A stretch of DNA of 64,000 nucleotides from Thermoplasmata archaeon (GTDB lineage: Archaea > Thermoplasmatota > Thermoplasmata > RBG-16-68-12 > SOIM01): contig JAGLME010000004.1 of NCBI GenBank assembly GCA_023140195.1, forward strand, positions 258,578 through 322,577, given 5' to 3'. How positions within the stretch are numbered: position 1 is the first letter of the stretch; each line of letters starts with the position of its first letter. This document shows, in pieces, positions 26,055 through 34,915 of this stretch. The notes beneath the pieces were generated by a model. It worked only from the letters and a program-made list of their open reading frames with translations, did no database searches and had not been told where the DNA came from. The position numbers were made by a program, and so were the translations under genes.

Positions 26055-26605
26055 TCTGCATTTCTTCCCTTTTTGAGTTGGAGACCGTGATCGTATCCTT
26101 TCTCGAAGGCCTTCTCGTTCAATTCTCTGGTGTGCTCCGGAACGGTGGAAAGGACCGCCTCCTTCATGGCATCCTTGGTGAAGAGTTCAGTGACAGAAGT
26201 GAAGAAACCCAGCATCACGATGTTTGCGACTATCTTCCTGCCGAGATCCTCTGCGAACTTGAGCGACGGGATCGCTGAAATGTGACCGATCTGACCCTCG
26301 TCCAGCTTGACCAGATCCTCGTCCACGAGCACCTTGGTCTCCTCCTTGATCAGAGGTTTGGATAATTCGTAGGCTTCCTGGGACATGAGAACGAAGATAT
26401 CGGGTTTCTCGACCGATGGATAGGAGATCTCCCTGTCCTCGATGACCACCTCCGACGAACACGCACCGCCCCTGGCCTCCGGCCCGTAGCTCTGGATCAT
26501 GGCCGCGTGCATGTCGCTGTAGATGGTGGCAGCCTTGCCGACGATATAACCGCCGAGTATGATCCCCTGGCCTCCGAACCCGCTGAGCTTGACCTCGGTC
26601 CTCAT
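26051..26605 (-). CDS. korC: 2-oxoacid:ferredoxin oxidoreductase gamma subunit (Kor 1)
   Basis: A 184-residue gamma subunit beginning VKLSGFGGQGIILGGYIVGK, with SYGPEARGGACSSEVVI and YPSVEKPDIFVLMSQEAYE, all standard for the family. It joins the alpha and beta subunits in oxidising a 2-oxoacid and CoA to acyl-CoA with reduction of ferredoxin. Four-base overlaps on both sides tie it to korB and to the HdrA genes in one operon, which points to direct electron transfer from Kor to Hdr. Confidence 0.9.
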   Translation of the reverse strand: MRTEVKLSGFGGQGIILGGYIVGKAATIYSDMHAAMIQSYGPEARGGACSSEVVIEDREISYPSVEKPDIFVLMSQEAYELSKPLIKEETKVLVDEDLVKLDEGQIGHISAIPSLKFAEDLGRKIVANIVMLGFFTSVTELFTKDAMKEAVLSTVPEHTRELNEKAFEKGYDHGLQLKKGRNAE

Positions 26606-27507
26606 TCCCTCACCCTCCTCTCGTCCTCGCGAACGATCTCCTTGAGCTTCTTCTTCCTCACGGGATCCAGCTGGCTGTACAGGTCGGTGAAGGTGGGTCT
26701 GTCAGTGTCGGCGAAGACGCCAACGACAATGCTCTCATTGAGCCTTATATCAGCCTCCCTGGGGTCGGCTCCCTCCTGGATGATCCAGTTGTCCTCCCTC
26801 AGGTCCCAGATCTCCTGGTATTGCTTCATCTCGTCGATCGGCTCTCCCCTTCTGTTCGGCCTTCCGTACCCTGTCGGGCACGGCGAAATGACCTCGATGA
26901 AAGTGAATCCCTTCTTCTTGAGCGCCTCGGCCATCGAATCCCTGAGCCTTCGGACGTCGAGCGTGGTCCACCTCGCCACGTAAGTAGCTCCGCTTGACGA
27001 TGCCAGATGTGGCAGGTTGAACGGGCGCTCGATGTTGCCGTAGGGTGTGGTGATGGTCTTGGAATCCACCGGTGTGGTGGGTCCGGACTGCCCCCCGGTC
27101 ATCCCGTAATTGAAGTTGTTGATGCAGATGACGTTGAGGTCCATGTTCCTCCTGGCCGCGTGGATGAAGTGGTTCCCGCCGATGGCGAAGAGGTCCCCGT
27201 CCCCGCTGATTACGGAGACGTTGAGGTCAGGGTTCGCAAGCTTGAGTCCGGTGGCGAACGGTATGGGCCTGCCGTGCGTGGAATGGTAGCAGTCCTGGTT
27301 GAGGTATATGCACGCCCTGCCCGAGCATCCGATGCCGGAGACCATTATCCTCTTCTCGAGGGGTATCTCGGCCTTGTCCAGCGCCTTGATGTACGCCTTG
27401 AGGACGATGCCTATGCCGCATCCGGGGCACCAGATGTGCGGGAGCATGTCGGCGCGGAGGTGTGCGTCCACCGGGTGGGCATCGAACACCGAGTCCAATT
27501 CGCTCAC
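26602..27507 (-). CDS. korB: 2-oxoacid:ferredoxin oxidoreductase beta subunit (Kor 1)
   Basis: A 301-residue thiamine-diphosphate-binding subunit. It contains the cluster and cofactor motif WCPGCGIG, the diphosphate/magnesium motif SGDGDLFAIGGNHFIHA and NFNYGMTGGQ. The GTG start at 27507 overlaps the korA stop as GTGA; the frame stays open further upstream, but that extension lies inside korA and has no beta-subunit character. The substrate class (2-oxoglutarate, branched chain or aryl) cannot be decided from sequence alone. Confidence 0.9.
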   Translation of the reverse strand: MSELDSVFDAHPVDAHLRADMLPHIWCPGCGIGIVLKAYIKALDKAEIPLEKRIMVSGIGCSGRACIYLNQDCYHSTHGRPIPFATGLKLANPDLNVSVISGDGDLFAIGGNHFIHAARRNMDLNVICINNFNYGMTGGQSGPTTPVDSKTITTPYGNIERPFNLPHLASSSGATYVARWTTLDVRRLRDSMAEALKKKGFTFIEVISPCPTGYGRPNRRGEPIDEMKQYQEIWDLREDNWIIQEGADPREADIRLNESIVVGVFADTDRPTFTDLYSQLDPVRKKKLKEIVREDERRVRE

Positions 27508-28655
27508 TTGACCGCCTCCCTTATCCTCTTGAGCATTGAATCCGGATCTGGAAGAGTGCCTGGAACGTAGGTGACCTGCTCGACCGTTGCGCGTCCGCCA
27601 ACCACCCTCTCCACCTCCAGGACTATCTGGCCGTAGTTGATCTCGGGTACCAGAATGGTCTTGACGTTTTCCGAAAGCTTTCGGATGTAGTCCACCGGGA
27701 AGGGCCACACGGTTATCAGCCTGACAAGTCCGGCCTTGATTCCTTCTTTCCTGGCCAATTCCACTGCCCTGTTGGCGATACGACCGGTAATTCCGTAGGC
27801 GACCACGATGACGTCCGCGTCCTCCGTCCCGATCTCCTCATACTCCATGATCGCCTCGGCATGCTTGACCACCTTGTCCAGGAGCCGTCCCACCAGTATG
27901 TCCTCGGTCTCGGGGGTGAGAGAAGGCCTCCCGCCCTCGTCGTGGATCAGCCCTGTCATGTGAACCTTGCATCCATCGCCCGCCAGCGCCATGGGGGGTA
28001 TGAGGTCCTCGTCTGGACGGTAGGGCAGGTATTTGTCCGGGTCTCCCTCGTAGAGTTTCCTGTCCACGATCTTGATCGCGCTTTCTTCGGGGATAGTCAC
28101 CCTCTCGGTCATGTGCCCGACGACCTCATCGGACATCACCAGCACGGGTGTCCTGTACTTCTCTGCCGTGTTGAAGGCCTTGATAGCGATATCGAAACAT
28201 TCCTGAGGTGAGGCCGGTGAATATGCAACTATCGGATAGTCGCCATGCGAGCCCCACTTGGCCTGCATCATGTCCTGCTGGCTCACGGAGGTGGGAAGTC
28301 CGGTACTCGGTCCGCCCCTTTGGACATCGACGACGACGCACGGAACCTCCAGAACTGCTCCGAGCCCTATGTTCTCCTGCATGAGACTGAACCCTGGACC
28401 GGAAGTTGACGTCATCGACCTGACCCCTGCGCATGACGCTCCAAGGATCGCAGCCATCGAACCCAACTCGTCCTCCATCTGGATGTACACACCACCGATC
28501 TCAGGCAATCTGGCCGCCATCCTCTCTGCGACCTCGGTGGCCGGAGTTATCGGATAGCCAGCAAAGAACTTGCAGCCGGCTGCTAGACCTCCCTCAGCGA
28601 CGGCAAAGTCGCCGTGCATGAAATGGGTACCTGTGAGAACCCTAGGTCTCGTCAT
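27504..28655 (-). CDS. korA: 2-oxoacid:ferredoxin oxidoreductase alpha subunit (Kor 1)
   Basis: A 383-residue alpha subunit without a fused gamma domain. Motifs are CKFFAGYPITPATEVAERMA, MEDELGSMAAILGAS, TSGPGFSLMQENIGL and QRGGPSTGLPTSVSQQDMMQ. These match the Kor/Vor group. It overlaps the ferredoxin gene by 14 bases and korB by four. It binds the pyrimidine end of thiamine diphosphate and forms the catalytic core with KorB. Confidence 0.9.
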   Translation of the reverse strand: MTRPRVLTGTHFMHGDFAVAEGGLAAGCKFFAGYPITPATEVAERMAARLPEIGGVYIQMEDELGSMAAILGASCAGVRSMTSTSGPGFSLMQENIGLGAVLEVPCVVVDVQRGGPSTGLPTSVSQQDMMQAKWGSHGDYPIVAYSPASPQECFDIAIKAFNTAEKYRTPVLVMSDEVVGHMTERVTIPEESAIKIVDRKLYEGDPDKYLPYRPDEDLIPPMALAGDGCKVHMTGLIHDEGGRPSLTPETEDILVGRLLDKVVKHAEAIMEYEEIGTEDADVIVVAYGITGRIANRAVELARKEGIKAGLVRLITVWPFPVDYIRKLSENVKTILVPEINYGQIVLEVERVVGGRATVEQVTYVPGTLPDPDSMLKRIREAVK

Positions 28656-28968
28656 CCTCTTCCTCCTCTTCGATTTCCTCTTCGATCTCCTCGATGTATA
28701 TACCGAACTCTGGGCATATATCCTCGCAGTGGCGGCACACGATACATTCCTTTTCCTTTCCCTCTACGACCATTGGAACCTTGTAGCCCTTCTTGTTCCT
28801 CTCTTCGGATTCGACCAGGATGTCCTTCGGGCAGAACTCGATGCAGTAGTTGCACGCTTTGCACCTCTCGGCGATGATGATGACCTTCCCTATGGGGACC
28901 TTGTGTTTGTGAAAATCAAGTGGTTTGCGCCAGTACTTCTTCTCCACACCGCCCTCGGGCAGTGCCAT
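28642..28968 (-). CDS. korD: Ferredoxin-type delta subunit (Kor 1)
   Basis: A 108-residue 2[4Fe-4S] ferredoxin subunit with CKACNYCIEFCPKDIL and CIVCRHCEDICPEFGI separated by about 25 residues, and a very acidic C-terminal tail of repeated glutamates. It is the first gene of the Kor-Hdr operon. ATG 28968 is chosen as start; an upstream in-frame TTG at 28998 with GGTGAG close by would add ten hydrophobic residues that are not typical of a soluble ferredoxin. It transfers electrons from the Kor catalytic core. Confidence 0.85.
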   Translation of the reverse strand: MALPEGGVEKKYWRKPLDFHKHKVPIGKVIIIAERCKACNYCIEFCPKDILVESEERNKKGYKVPMVVEGKEKECIVCRHCEDICPEFGIYIEEIEEEIEEEEEDDET

Positions 28969-29065
28969 TACGATGGATATCGACACCGGGATTATCAAGC
29001 GCTCACCTGCGAATTGTTGCCATCTGGGTTCCTAAATCGCTGGCTATCTGGTGTTAATACTGTAC

Positions 29066-29080
29066 TCTTCTTAAAGGTTG
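29066..29080 (-). promoter_or_regulatory. Candidate promoter of the Kor-Hdr operon
   Basis: On the minus strand CCTTTAAGAAGAG lies about 100 bases upstream of korD and is the best TATA-like sequence in the gap between korD and the divergent glycosylase gene. The rest of the gap holds nothing recognisable. Confidence 0.35.
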
Positions 29081-29196
29081 TCTTATTCGTTCTGGAAAGC
29101 GGAAGAAAGGACGGTGAAAGTTGCGAAAATAGTTGGGGGATATCGTGCTAGTCGTCAGCATTCTATAGGAAACCGCTAATATCCAAATTGACGAGC

Positions 29197-29838
29197 ATGA
29201 GCGACATCGAAGAACTGAGATCTGCCTACAAGGGAAGGAAGGACGTCATCGAGAATAGGCTCAGGGAGTTCGAGAAGGTCGGGAAGGGGAAGTTCAAGGT
29301 GCTTTTTCCGGAGCTGGTCTATTGCCTGCTCACCCCTCAATCGAGAGCCAGGAACTGCGACGCCGCGGTCAGGAAACTTCAGGAAAGAGGACTGCTTCTC
29401 AAGGGAAACGAAGATAAGATCGCGGATGCCCTCTCCGGTGTCAGGTTCAAGAATACAAAAGCGGAACGTATCGTTGGCGCAAGGGACCTGTTCGTGGGTG
29501 AAGGTGCCTATGACCTGGAAATGATCCTTCAAAAGGGCACCAAACCGAGAGTACTGAGGGACTGGTTCGTGACGAACGTGAAGGGTCTGGGGTACAAGGA
29601 GTCGAGTCACTTTCTCAGGAACATAGGAGTCGGTCTTGATCTGGCGATCCTTGACAGACACATATTGAAGAACCTGTGGGAGTACGGAGTGATAAGGGAA
29701 GTTCCGCAGAGCCTCACGAAGAAGCAGTACCTGGAGACCGAGAAGAAGATGAGGAAGTTCTCCAACAAGATCGGGATCGAAATGCGCGCTCTGGACCTGC
29801 TGTTCTGGTCGATGGAGACGGGTGAGGTTTTCAAGTAG
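29197..29838 (+). CDS. ogg: Archaeal 8-oxoguanine DNA glycosylase/AP lyase (Ogg2 type)
   Basis: A 213-residue protein of the HhH-GPD superfamily. Visible features are FPELVYCLLTPQSRARNCDA, the helix-hairpin-helix KGLGYKESSHFLRNIG with the catalytic lysine, and the downstream AILDRHILKNL with the catalytic aspartate, at the spacing of the archaeal Ogg2 group. It removes oxidised guanine and cleaves the abasic site. ATG 29197 is preferred over TTG 29188 nine bases upstream. Confidence 0.85.
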   Translation: MSDIEELRSAYKGRKDVIENRLREFEKVGKGKFKVLFPELVYCLLTPQSRARNCDAAVRKLQERGLLLKGNEDKIADALSGVRFKNTKAERIVGARDLFVGEGAYDLEMILQKGTKPRVLRDWFVTNVKGLGYKESSHFLRNIGVGLDLAILDRHILKNLWEYGVIREVPQSLTKKQYLETEKKMRKFSNKIGIEMRALDLLFWSMETGEVFK

Positions 29839-29929
29839 AGCTGGTTCAGACAATTGAATCTGGCTGCACCAGTACATTTGTTGACCGGCAATAGACATAG
29901 TGTTATAATTCCACACCGCGTTACCGGTC

Positions 29930-30229
29930 ATGAGCAAGATGGAACCAGATGACAAGGGGGAGAGAAGGTTTGCAGGCAGGACCCTGGAGGAGGTCGGGGA
30001 ACTGCTGAAAGCATACATCATTGATGCCGATTGGGCGCTTTCGAAGATGGACCATCTCAGGAAAGAGTATCCAAACAGGTTCATAGCCGTCGTTCGCAAG
30101 AAGGTTGTCGCAAGCTCGCGGAACTGGGACGATGTGGTCGCCGAGCTCGAAAAGATGAACCTGAAGCCCAACTTCGTATTCACAGAGTACATAACGAAGG
30201 ACCCAGTGAGATACCTACTGCACACCTGA
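29930..30229 (+). CDS. Small DUF5678-like protein
   Basis: A 99-residue protein whose centre reads YPNRFIAVVRKKVVASSRNW, then DDVVAELEKM. A strand-turn-strand with K-VVA-S-(D/N) followed by a helix is the pattern of small archaeal and bacterial DUF5678-type proteins. It is of unknown function, often encoded next to aspartyl-protease-like genes, as here (20 bases before the retropepsin-like gene). The two are probably co-transcribed. Confidence 0.55.
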   Translation: MSKMEPDDKGERRFAGRTLEEVGELLKAYIIDADWALSKMDHLRKEYPNRFIAVVRKKVVASSRNWDDVVAELEKMNLKPNFVFTEYITKDPVRYLLHT

Positions 30230-30248
30230 AAAGCCCTCAAGTGTAACA

Positions 30249-30698
30249 ATGCGAATACCCCTGATATTTGATCATTGGAGGACATCGGTTCGACTGAATG
30301 CTACCTTTCAAGCCCAAGATAGAATCGCGAGCATACAGTTCCTCGTTGACACAGGATCGAGCGTTACGACCCTATCATACTGGGATGCGAGGCTGATGGG
30401 TATTGACTTCACTGATTTGAAAAGGCACACGAAGCCTTTCTTGACATATGCTGGCAGAGTCCAACCCAGAAGAGCATCGAACGTCGGTTTCCTGCTATTT
30501 GAGGAAGAAGGAAGACTCATGTTTGAACAGATGAAATCAGTTGACGTGATGATGTCGAGTGGCAACAAGCAGCTCGACGTTTCTTTGCCGAGTGTGATGG
30601 GAATGGACTTCCTGACCGAATGCTCGTACTCTCTGCAGGTCAGTCCCAAAGAAGACGTTGCTTTCCTTGAGAAGATTGAAGAACCACATGCTCTCTGA
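30249..30698 (+). CDS. Retropepsin-like aspartyl protease family protein
   Basis: A 149-residue protein with the single-domain aspartyl protease signature FLVDTGSSVTTLSYWDARLM, followed by a flap region and the later hydrophobic-Gly segment VMGMDFLTECSYSLQ. Such proteins act as dimers, each giving one DTGS. There is no signal peptide or membrane segment. It follows the DUF5678-like gene. Substrates of the archaeal members are unknown. Confidence 0.75.
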   Translation: MRIPLIFDHWRTSVRLNATFQAQDRIASIQFLVDTGSSVTTLSYWDARLMGIDFTDLKRHTKPFLTYAGRVQPRRASNVGFLLFEEEGRLMFEQMKSVDVMMSSGNKQLDVSLPSVMGMDFLTECSYSLQVSPKEDVAFLEKIEEPHAL

Positions 30699-30748
30699 AG
30701 AAACGCAAAGTTCAAATATTTCGGTTGCCCTAAATATTCTGTGAAACT

Positions 30749-31693
30749 ATGCTAGGGCAGTATCTCATAACCTTCAGGGAAGTCCTGGAGGCCTCATTGA
30801 TAACGGCCATCATCCTGGCCTACCTGACAAGGACCGGCAGGGAGCATCTTACGCGCTATGTCTGGATCGGAGTCTTCATCTCCGTGGTCGTGAGCCTGGT
30901 GCTCGGTGCGATCATCTGGACGGTCTACGGCACACTGGACAAGCCGAGCAAGGTGCTGTTCGAAGGTGTGGCGGCGCTGATAGCGGTCGCCGTGCTGACG
31001 TCCATGATATACTGGATGGCGCTCAAAGGCAGGCACATCAAGGAAGAGATGGAGGAGAAGCTCGGAGTGGCGGTGAAACGTGGTGCAATGATCGCGTTGA
31101 TATCGCTGGCCTTCATAGTGGTCTTCAGAGAGGGGCTTGAGACCGTTCTGTTCTTGACGCCCTTCCTGGTGACGGATGTCGCTGGTACCGTGGCCGGTGC
31201 TGCGCTCGGGATCATATCTGGATTCGTTCTGGCATTTGCCATATTCAAGGTGGGTATGAAGATCAACCTCCACAGGTTCTTCTACTTCACGAGCATCCTG
31301 CTGATACTTCTGGCTGCTGGACTTTTGGGTTATGGCCTGCATGAACTGACAGAGTATGTTGTGGTCACTGGCGGGGATCCTGGATGGTTGGGACAGAGCG
31401 CATATGTGCTTGACATTTCGTCGGATAGCATCTTCCACCACAAGGGTGGGATAGGTTCGATATTTGCGGTGATGTTCGGGTACTCCGTGAAGATGGAGTG
31501 GATCAGGGTGATCGCTCATGCGGTGTATCTGGCTGTGATGCTGCCGCTTGTGGTCATGATCTACAAGAGACCGGATCTGATTGAGAAGTTCTCTAAGGCA
31601 ATCAAAAGGGTGTTCAGAATGTTCTCCCGTCCCAAGGCCTCAGATGGGGTCGACAATGGAAGCGGCGAAATAGTAGAAGCCGAGACCGCTTGA
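30749..31693 (+). CDS. FTR1-family iron (metal) permease
   Basis: A 314-residue membrane protein with about seven hydrophobic segments. The two signature motifs of FTR1 permeases are present: FREVLEASLI near the N-terminus and FREGLETVLF near residue 127, whose glutamates bind the metal. The C-terminal tail is cytoplasmic and ends acidic. No adjacent oxidase or lipoprotein partner is encoded, so it may import ferrous iron or another divalent cation. Coding start ATG at 30749. Confidence 0.85.
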   Translation: MLGQYLITFREVLEASLITAIILAYLTRTGREHLTRYVWIGVFISVVVSLVLGAIIWTVYGTLDKPSKVLFEGVAALIAVAVLTSMIYWMALKGRHIKEEMEEKLGVAVKRGAMIALISLAFIVVFREGLETVLFLTPFLVTDVAGTVAGAALGIISGFVLAFAIFKVGMKINLHRFFYFTSILLILLAAGLLGYGLHELTEYVVVTGGDPGWLGQSAYVLDISSDSIFHHKGGIGSIFAVMFGYSVKMEWIRVIAHAVYLAVMLPLVVMIYKRPDLIEKFSKAIKRVFRMFSRPKASDGVDNGSGEIVEAETA

Positions 31694-31718
31694 TTGTTGA
31701 GGTGTTGTGCACTCGGCT

Positions 31719-33428
31719 TCAGCTGGTTTGCCAAGAGATTGACCATGAAATCAAGATCTGCTCGCGTCTCGGGGAGCCTACGTAATCCACGTAGGTGACC
31801 ATGAGCTCGAAGTCAGCGGAAACCGTCGCATTGCAGATGAAGGAATCGCCCGAATTGACATATCCATTGCTATCAGAGTCTTCAAAGGTTATGCTGGTGC
31901 TAGGAGAGGTGTAATTGAAATCGCTTGTCAGATTGGTGTATGAAAGAACTGACTGCCCGTTCATCAGAACATCGACCACCATCCTTTCTTTCAAATCTCC
32001 CAAGAGCACTGCAGGAACCCCGTACATCCTCCCGATCTGTAACTTGAAAGCGCGATTGGTGGGAGAGTCCAGAGGCTGAGGCTCTTCCCATTCAATGATT
32101 GGCAATTGTCCAGAGAATACTCCAAGTCCCGCTGTCCACTTGAGATAGGCCAGCTCTCGCTCGTCTTCCCGGATCGAGAAGGAATACTCCGCCGCGTTGG
32201 TCAGACCCGATATTATGAAAGAGTCTCCAATGTCAAGATAGCCATCCTGATTTACATCGGAGAAGTTTATCGAGATGTTGCCTTCGGCTGCAACTTCTCC
32301 CTCGCTCAAAGAAGTGCAGTCCAACCCATTTCCCCCATCCCATAGACGGCAGCTTCCCTTCTGAATCTCAAATGGAGTGTCCAACATACTTGAAATGACC
32401 AGCTCTGTGGATACGCCTGCGGGCGTCACTGTTTCGGAGTTGATTCTCATTTCGGCAACGGAGACAATGGATTCGGGGGCTGGCAGTAGGATGAGCCCGA
32501 ACACTCCTCTATTCGTCATAGTTATATAGCATTCGCCCTCCAGCACACCATATCCTTCGACTCCATCATTTATTCGCATGTAATAGGTGAGTGCTGAATT
32601 GTCATCACTGGGGCGACTTAGGTTGACCTGAAAGAAATCCCAACTATCAAGCAGTCCGTTGGAGTTTGCATCCACGAATCTCAAAGACCCTTTGGTTCCA
32701 ATAAACTGTTCAAGAGCATCTAGGTGATCGATCTCAAGACCATCTTTGTATCCCCTACTGGAGTCCCAAAAATCGTCGGGAGGGCCACGAATCCCCTTAT
32801 TCAGTGAAACGTTGAACAATCCCAAGGGGAATGCTCCGCTAGTCCTTTCCATATAGACTTCTATCTTGACAGAATCGGAATTCACATCAATCCTTGGAAA
32901 AAGAAAGATCCCGCCACCCCTGCTGTAGGAGTAAGCTTCCAGGTATGAATTGAAAGCCGTCCTCACCACCGGAAGATCAACCTGAGGGGAGAACACCCCA
33001 GAGTAATCGTTGTAGTTGCCCCACTCAAAATGGACCTCTCTGACTATCGTGTCACCGATTTCGAAGTCGGGTTCCTTCCAGTCGATAAGTTGCAGGAGCT
33101 TGGCACCTTCAAGTCTGATCAAAGTTAATGGGCCGAGAGTGGTATTGTTGTATGAATCGAAGGACGCGACTTTACCCTCTACCATAGCGCTTGTACCTGC
33201 AAGGTGGGGGTCGAAACTGGGTGCATCATACTCATCAACGAACTTGTCTTCAAGCTCGCCTATGGTCCAAGGGCGAAAATAGGCATACCATATCCCAAAT
33301 GTGGACAGAACCACAGCAACTACGATTATGACGGCCCAGACCTTCTTTCTAAATGCTCTTTGCTCTGGAGTGGGGAACTCAATCTCATCCAGGTCTTCCA
33401 GTCCTCCACCGTCTAAATCATCGCTCAT
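31719..33428 (-). CDS. Large surface protein with an N-terminal membrane anchor and Asp-rich repeat motifs
   Basis: A 569-residue protein with a short acidic cytoplasmic head, one membrane helix (about residues 30-50, VWAVIIVVAVVLSTFGIWYA) and a large extracytoplasmic part. Three copies of a calcium-loop-like motif recur: DANSNGLLDSWDFFQV, DVNQDGYLDIGDSFII and DSDSNGYVNSGDSFIC, each preceded by a beta-rich stretch. These resemble dockerin or EF-hand-like loops and suggest calcium-stabilised repeats of 120-150 residues. The ORF overlaps no neighbour. I do not recognise the family. Confidence 0.6.
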   Translation of the reverse strand: MSDDLDGGGLEDLDEIEFPTPEQRAFRKKVWAVIIVVAVVLSTFGIWYAYFRPWTIGELEDKFVDEYDAPSFDPHLAGTSAMVEGKVASFDSYNNTTLGPLTLIRLEGAKLLQLIDWKEPDFEIGDTIVREVHFEWGNYNDYSGVFSPQVDLPVVRTAFNSYLEAYSYSRGGGIFLFPRIDVNSDSVKIEVYMERTSGAFPLGLFNVSLNKGIRGPPDDFWDSSRGYKDGLEIDHLDALEQFIGTKGSLRFVDANSNGLLDSWDFFQVNLSRPSDDNSALTYYMRINDGVEGYGVLEGECYITMTNRGVFGLILLPAPESIVSVAEMRINSETVTPAGVSTELVISSMLDTPFEIQKGSCRLWDGGNGLDCTSLSEGEVAAEGNISINFSDVNQDGYLDIGDSFIISGLTNAAEYSFSIREDERELAYLKWTAGLGVFSGQLPIIEWEEPQPLDSPTNRAFKLQIGRMYGVPAVLLGDLKERMVVDVLMNGQSVLSYTNLTSDFNYTSPSTSITFEDSDSNGYVNSGDSFICNATVSADFELMVTYVDYVGSPRREQILISWSISWQTS

Positions 33429-33495
33429 CCACTACAATTCGGCTTCACTTCCATATAAATCCTACGACCGAACTCCCTTAGAAAGAGAACCGAGA

Positions 33496-34101
33496 TCAAC
33501 CCCAGTCAACCTGGAGCCTTCCTCCACACTCGTTGCCCAACTCGAATCCCTTGTCCACAGCCTTTGAGTTCAGCTCATGAGTGGCTGGCGGAAGCATGTC
33601 CTTCATTGCACTCTTCAGAGAATCCATCTCCACAACATCAGTCATCGCAACTACGGCACCCAACATCACCATGTTCGCGGCGATCTTGTTCCCGAGTTCA
33701 GAAGCTGTGACCGTGGCCGGTATCTCGCAGAACTCCCCTCCAGGCCTGCTCTTGACCGTATCTGGGTCAACGATCACCAAAGATGTGGGCTTGACATTTT
33801 CCCCAAACTTCAGGAAAGATGCTTCAGACATGAGGACCAGAATATCCGGAATCGTGACCTCAGGAAAAGTGATCTCCTTGGTCGAGATCTTCACCTCGGC
33901 CTTGGTGGCGCTGCCTCTAACGCCAGAACCGAACGTCTGGGTCTGCACAACGTAAAGTCCCGACTCCTCCCTCTTGTACTGGTCGTCCTTCTGAACGACA
34001 TGCTTGGACTCGTAAAGCGATGCGGCCCTTGCCAGTACGACACTGGCCATTATCAGACCTTGACCGCCAAAACCCGACAACCTGATCTCGATGGTGTCCA
34101 T
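33496..34101 (-). CDS. korC: 2-oxoacid:ferredoxin oxidoreductase gamma subunit (Kor 2)
   Basis: A 201-residue gamma subunit starting MDTIEIRLSGFGGQGLIMAS, with SGVRGSATKAEVKI and FPEVTIPDILVLMSEASF. ATG 34101 lies nine bases after a GAGGGGG; an upstream ATG at 34110 is too close to it. The gene begins one base beyond the korB stop. Compared with the Kor 1 gamma subunit it has an insertion around DDQYKREESGLYVVQ. Confidence 0.88.
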   Translation of the reverse strand: MDTIEIRLSGFGGQGLIMASVVLARAASLYESKHVVQKDDQYKREESGLYVVQTQTFGSGVRGSATKAEVKISTKEITFPEVTIPDILVLMSEASFLKFGENVKPTSLVIVDPDTVKSRPGGEFCEIPATVTASELGNKIAANMVMLGAVVAMTDVVEMDSLKSAMKDMLPPATHELNSKAVDKGFELGNECGGRLQVDWG

Positions 34102-34102
34102 C

Positions 34103-34915
34103 CTAATCATCCCCCTCGATCGACTCGATGTACGACTTCCTCTCGGCATCCCTTATCACCCCGACGGTGATCTTGCCGGCCACGTGCAGGTCGATGTCGT
34201 CCTCCGACGTCCTGCCGTCAGCCTTCATCTGTTCTATGTGGACGCTGTTCTCCTTCAACCATTCGAGGTGTTCGACCGGGGTCTTGAGCTTGTTGTACCT
34301 TCCGAAGTATACCGGGCACGCGACCCAGGCCTCGATGAACCTGAACCCTTTCCTGTTCATGCCCTCTTCCATCACCCTGATCAGCTGCTTTGGATGTGCC
34401 GAAGTGTATCTCGCGACGTAATTGGCGCCGGCAGCGGCAGCCAGTCTGGCCAGGTCGAACGGGTATTCTGGATTTCCGCCCGGAGTGGTGGATGTGGTGT
34501 AACCGTGAAGCGTGGTGGATGATGCCTGTCCGCCGGTCATCCCGAAATTGTTGTTGTTGACGCATATGACGAAGAGGTCCATGTTCCTCCTGCAGGCCTG
34601 GATGAAGTGGTTCCCGCCTATGGCCCCAAGGTCCCCGTCACCGGTGAAGACGAAAACGTCCAGGTCCCTGTTTGCCAGTTTCAGCCCTGTGGCGTAGGCC
34701 AACCCGCGTCCATGGGTGGTGTGCAGGCTGTCCGCATAGACATAGCCGGACACTCTGGAAGAGCAGCCGATACCGGAAACGAAGGCGGTCTTGTCCAAAT
34801 CGATTCCCTGATTGACGAACGCCCTCTGGAAGCAGGACATGGTGGTGCCGATGCCGCATCCTGGACAGAACATGTGGGGCCATCTGTCCTCCCTGTACAC
34901 CTTGAAGTGGGTCAT
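34103..34915 (-). CDS. korB: 2-oxoacid:ferredoxin oxidoreductase beta subunit (Kor 2)
   Basis: A 270-residue thiamine-diphosphate subunit with MFCPGCGIGTTMSCFQ, FTGDGDLGAIGGNHFIQACR and NNFGMTGGQASSTT. It overlaps korA by four bases. It is clearly related to the Kor 1 beta subunit but shorter at both ends, and probably serves a different 2-oxoacid. Confidence 0.9.
   Translation of the reverse strand: MTHFKVYREDRWPHMFCPGCGIGTTMSCFQRAFVNQGIDLDKTAFVSGIGCSSRVSGYVYADSLHTTHGRGLAYATGLKLANRDLDVFVFTGDGDLGAIGGNHFIQACRRNMDLFVICVNNNNFGMTGGQASSTTLHGYTTSTTPGGNPEYPFDLARLAAAAGANYVARYTSAHPKQLIRVMEEGMNRKGFRFIEAWVACPVYFGRYNKLKTPVEHLEWLKENSVHIEQMKADGRTSEDDIDLHVAGKITVGVIRDAERKSYIESIEGDD

Noticed and set aside
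27508-27708. Upstream extension of the Kor 1 beta subunit
   Set aside because: The extension lies within korA, has no beta-subunit similarity, and a GTG at 27507 overlaps the korA stop in the usual way.
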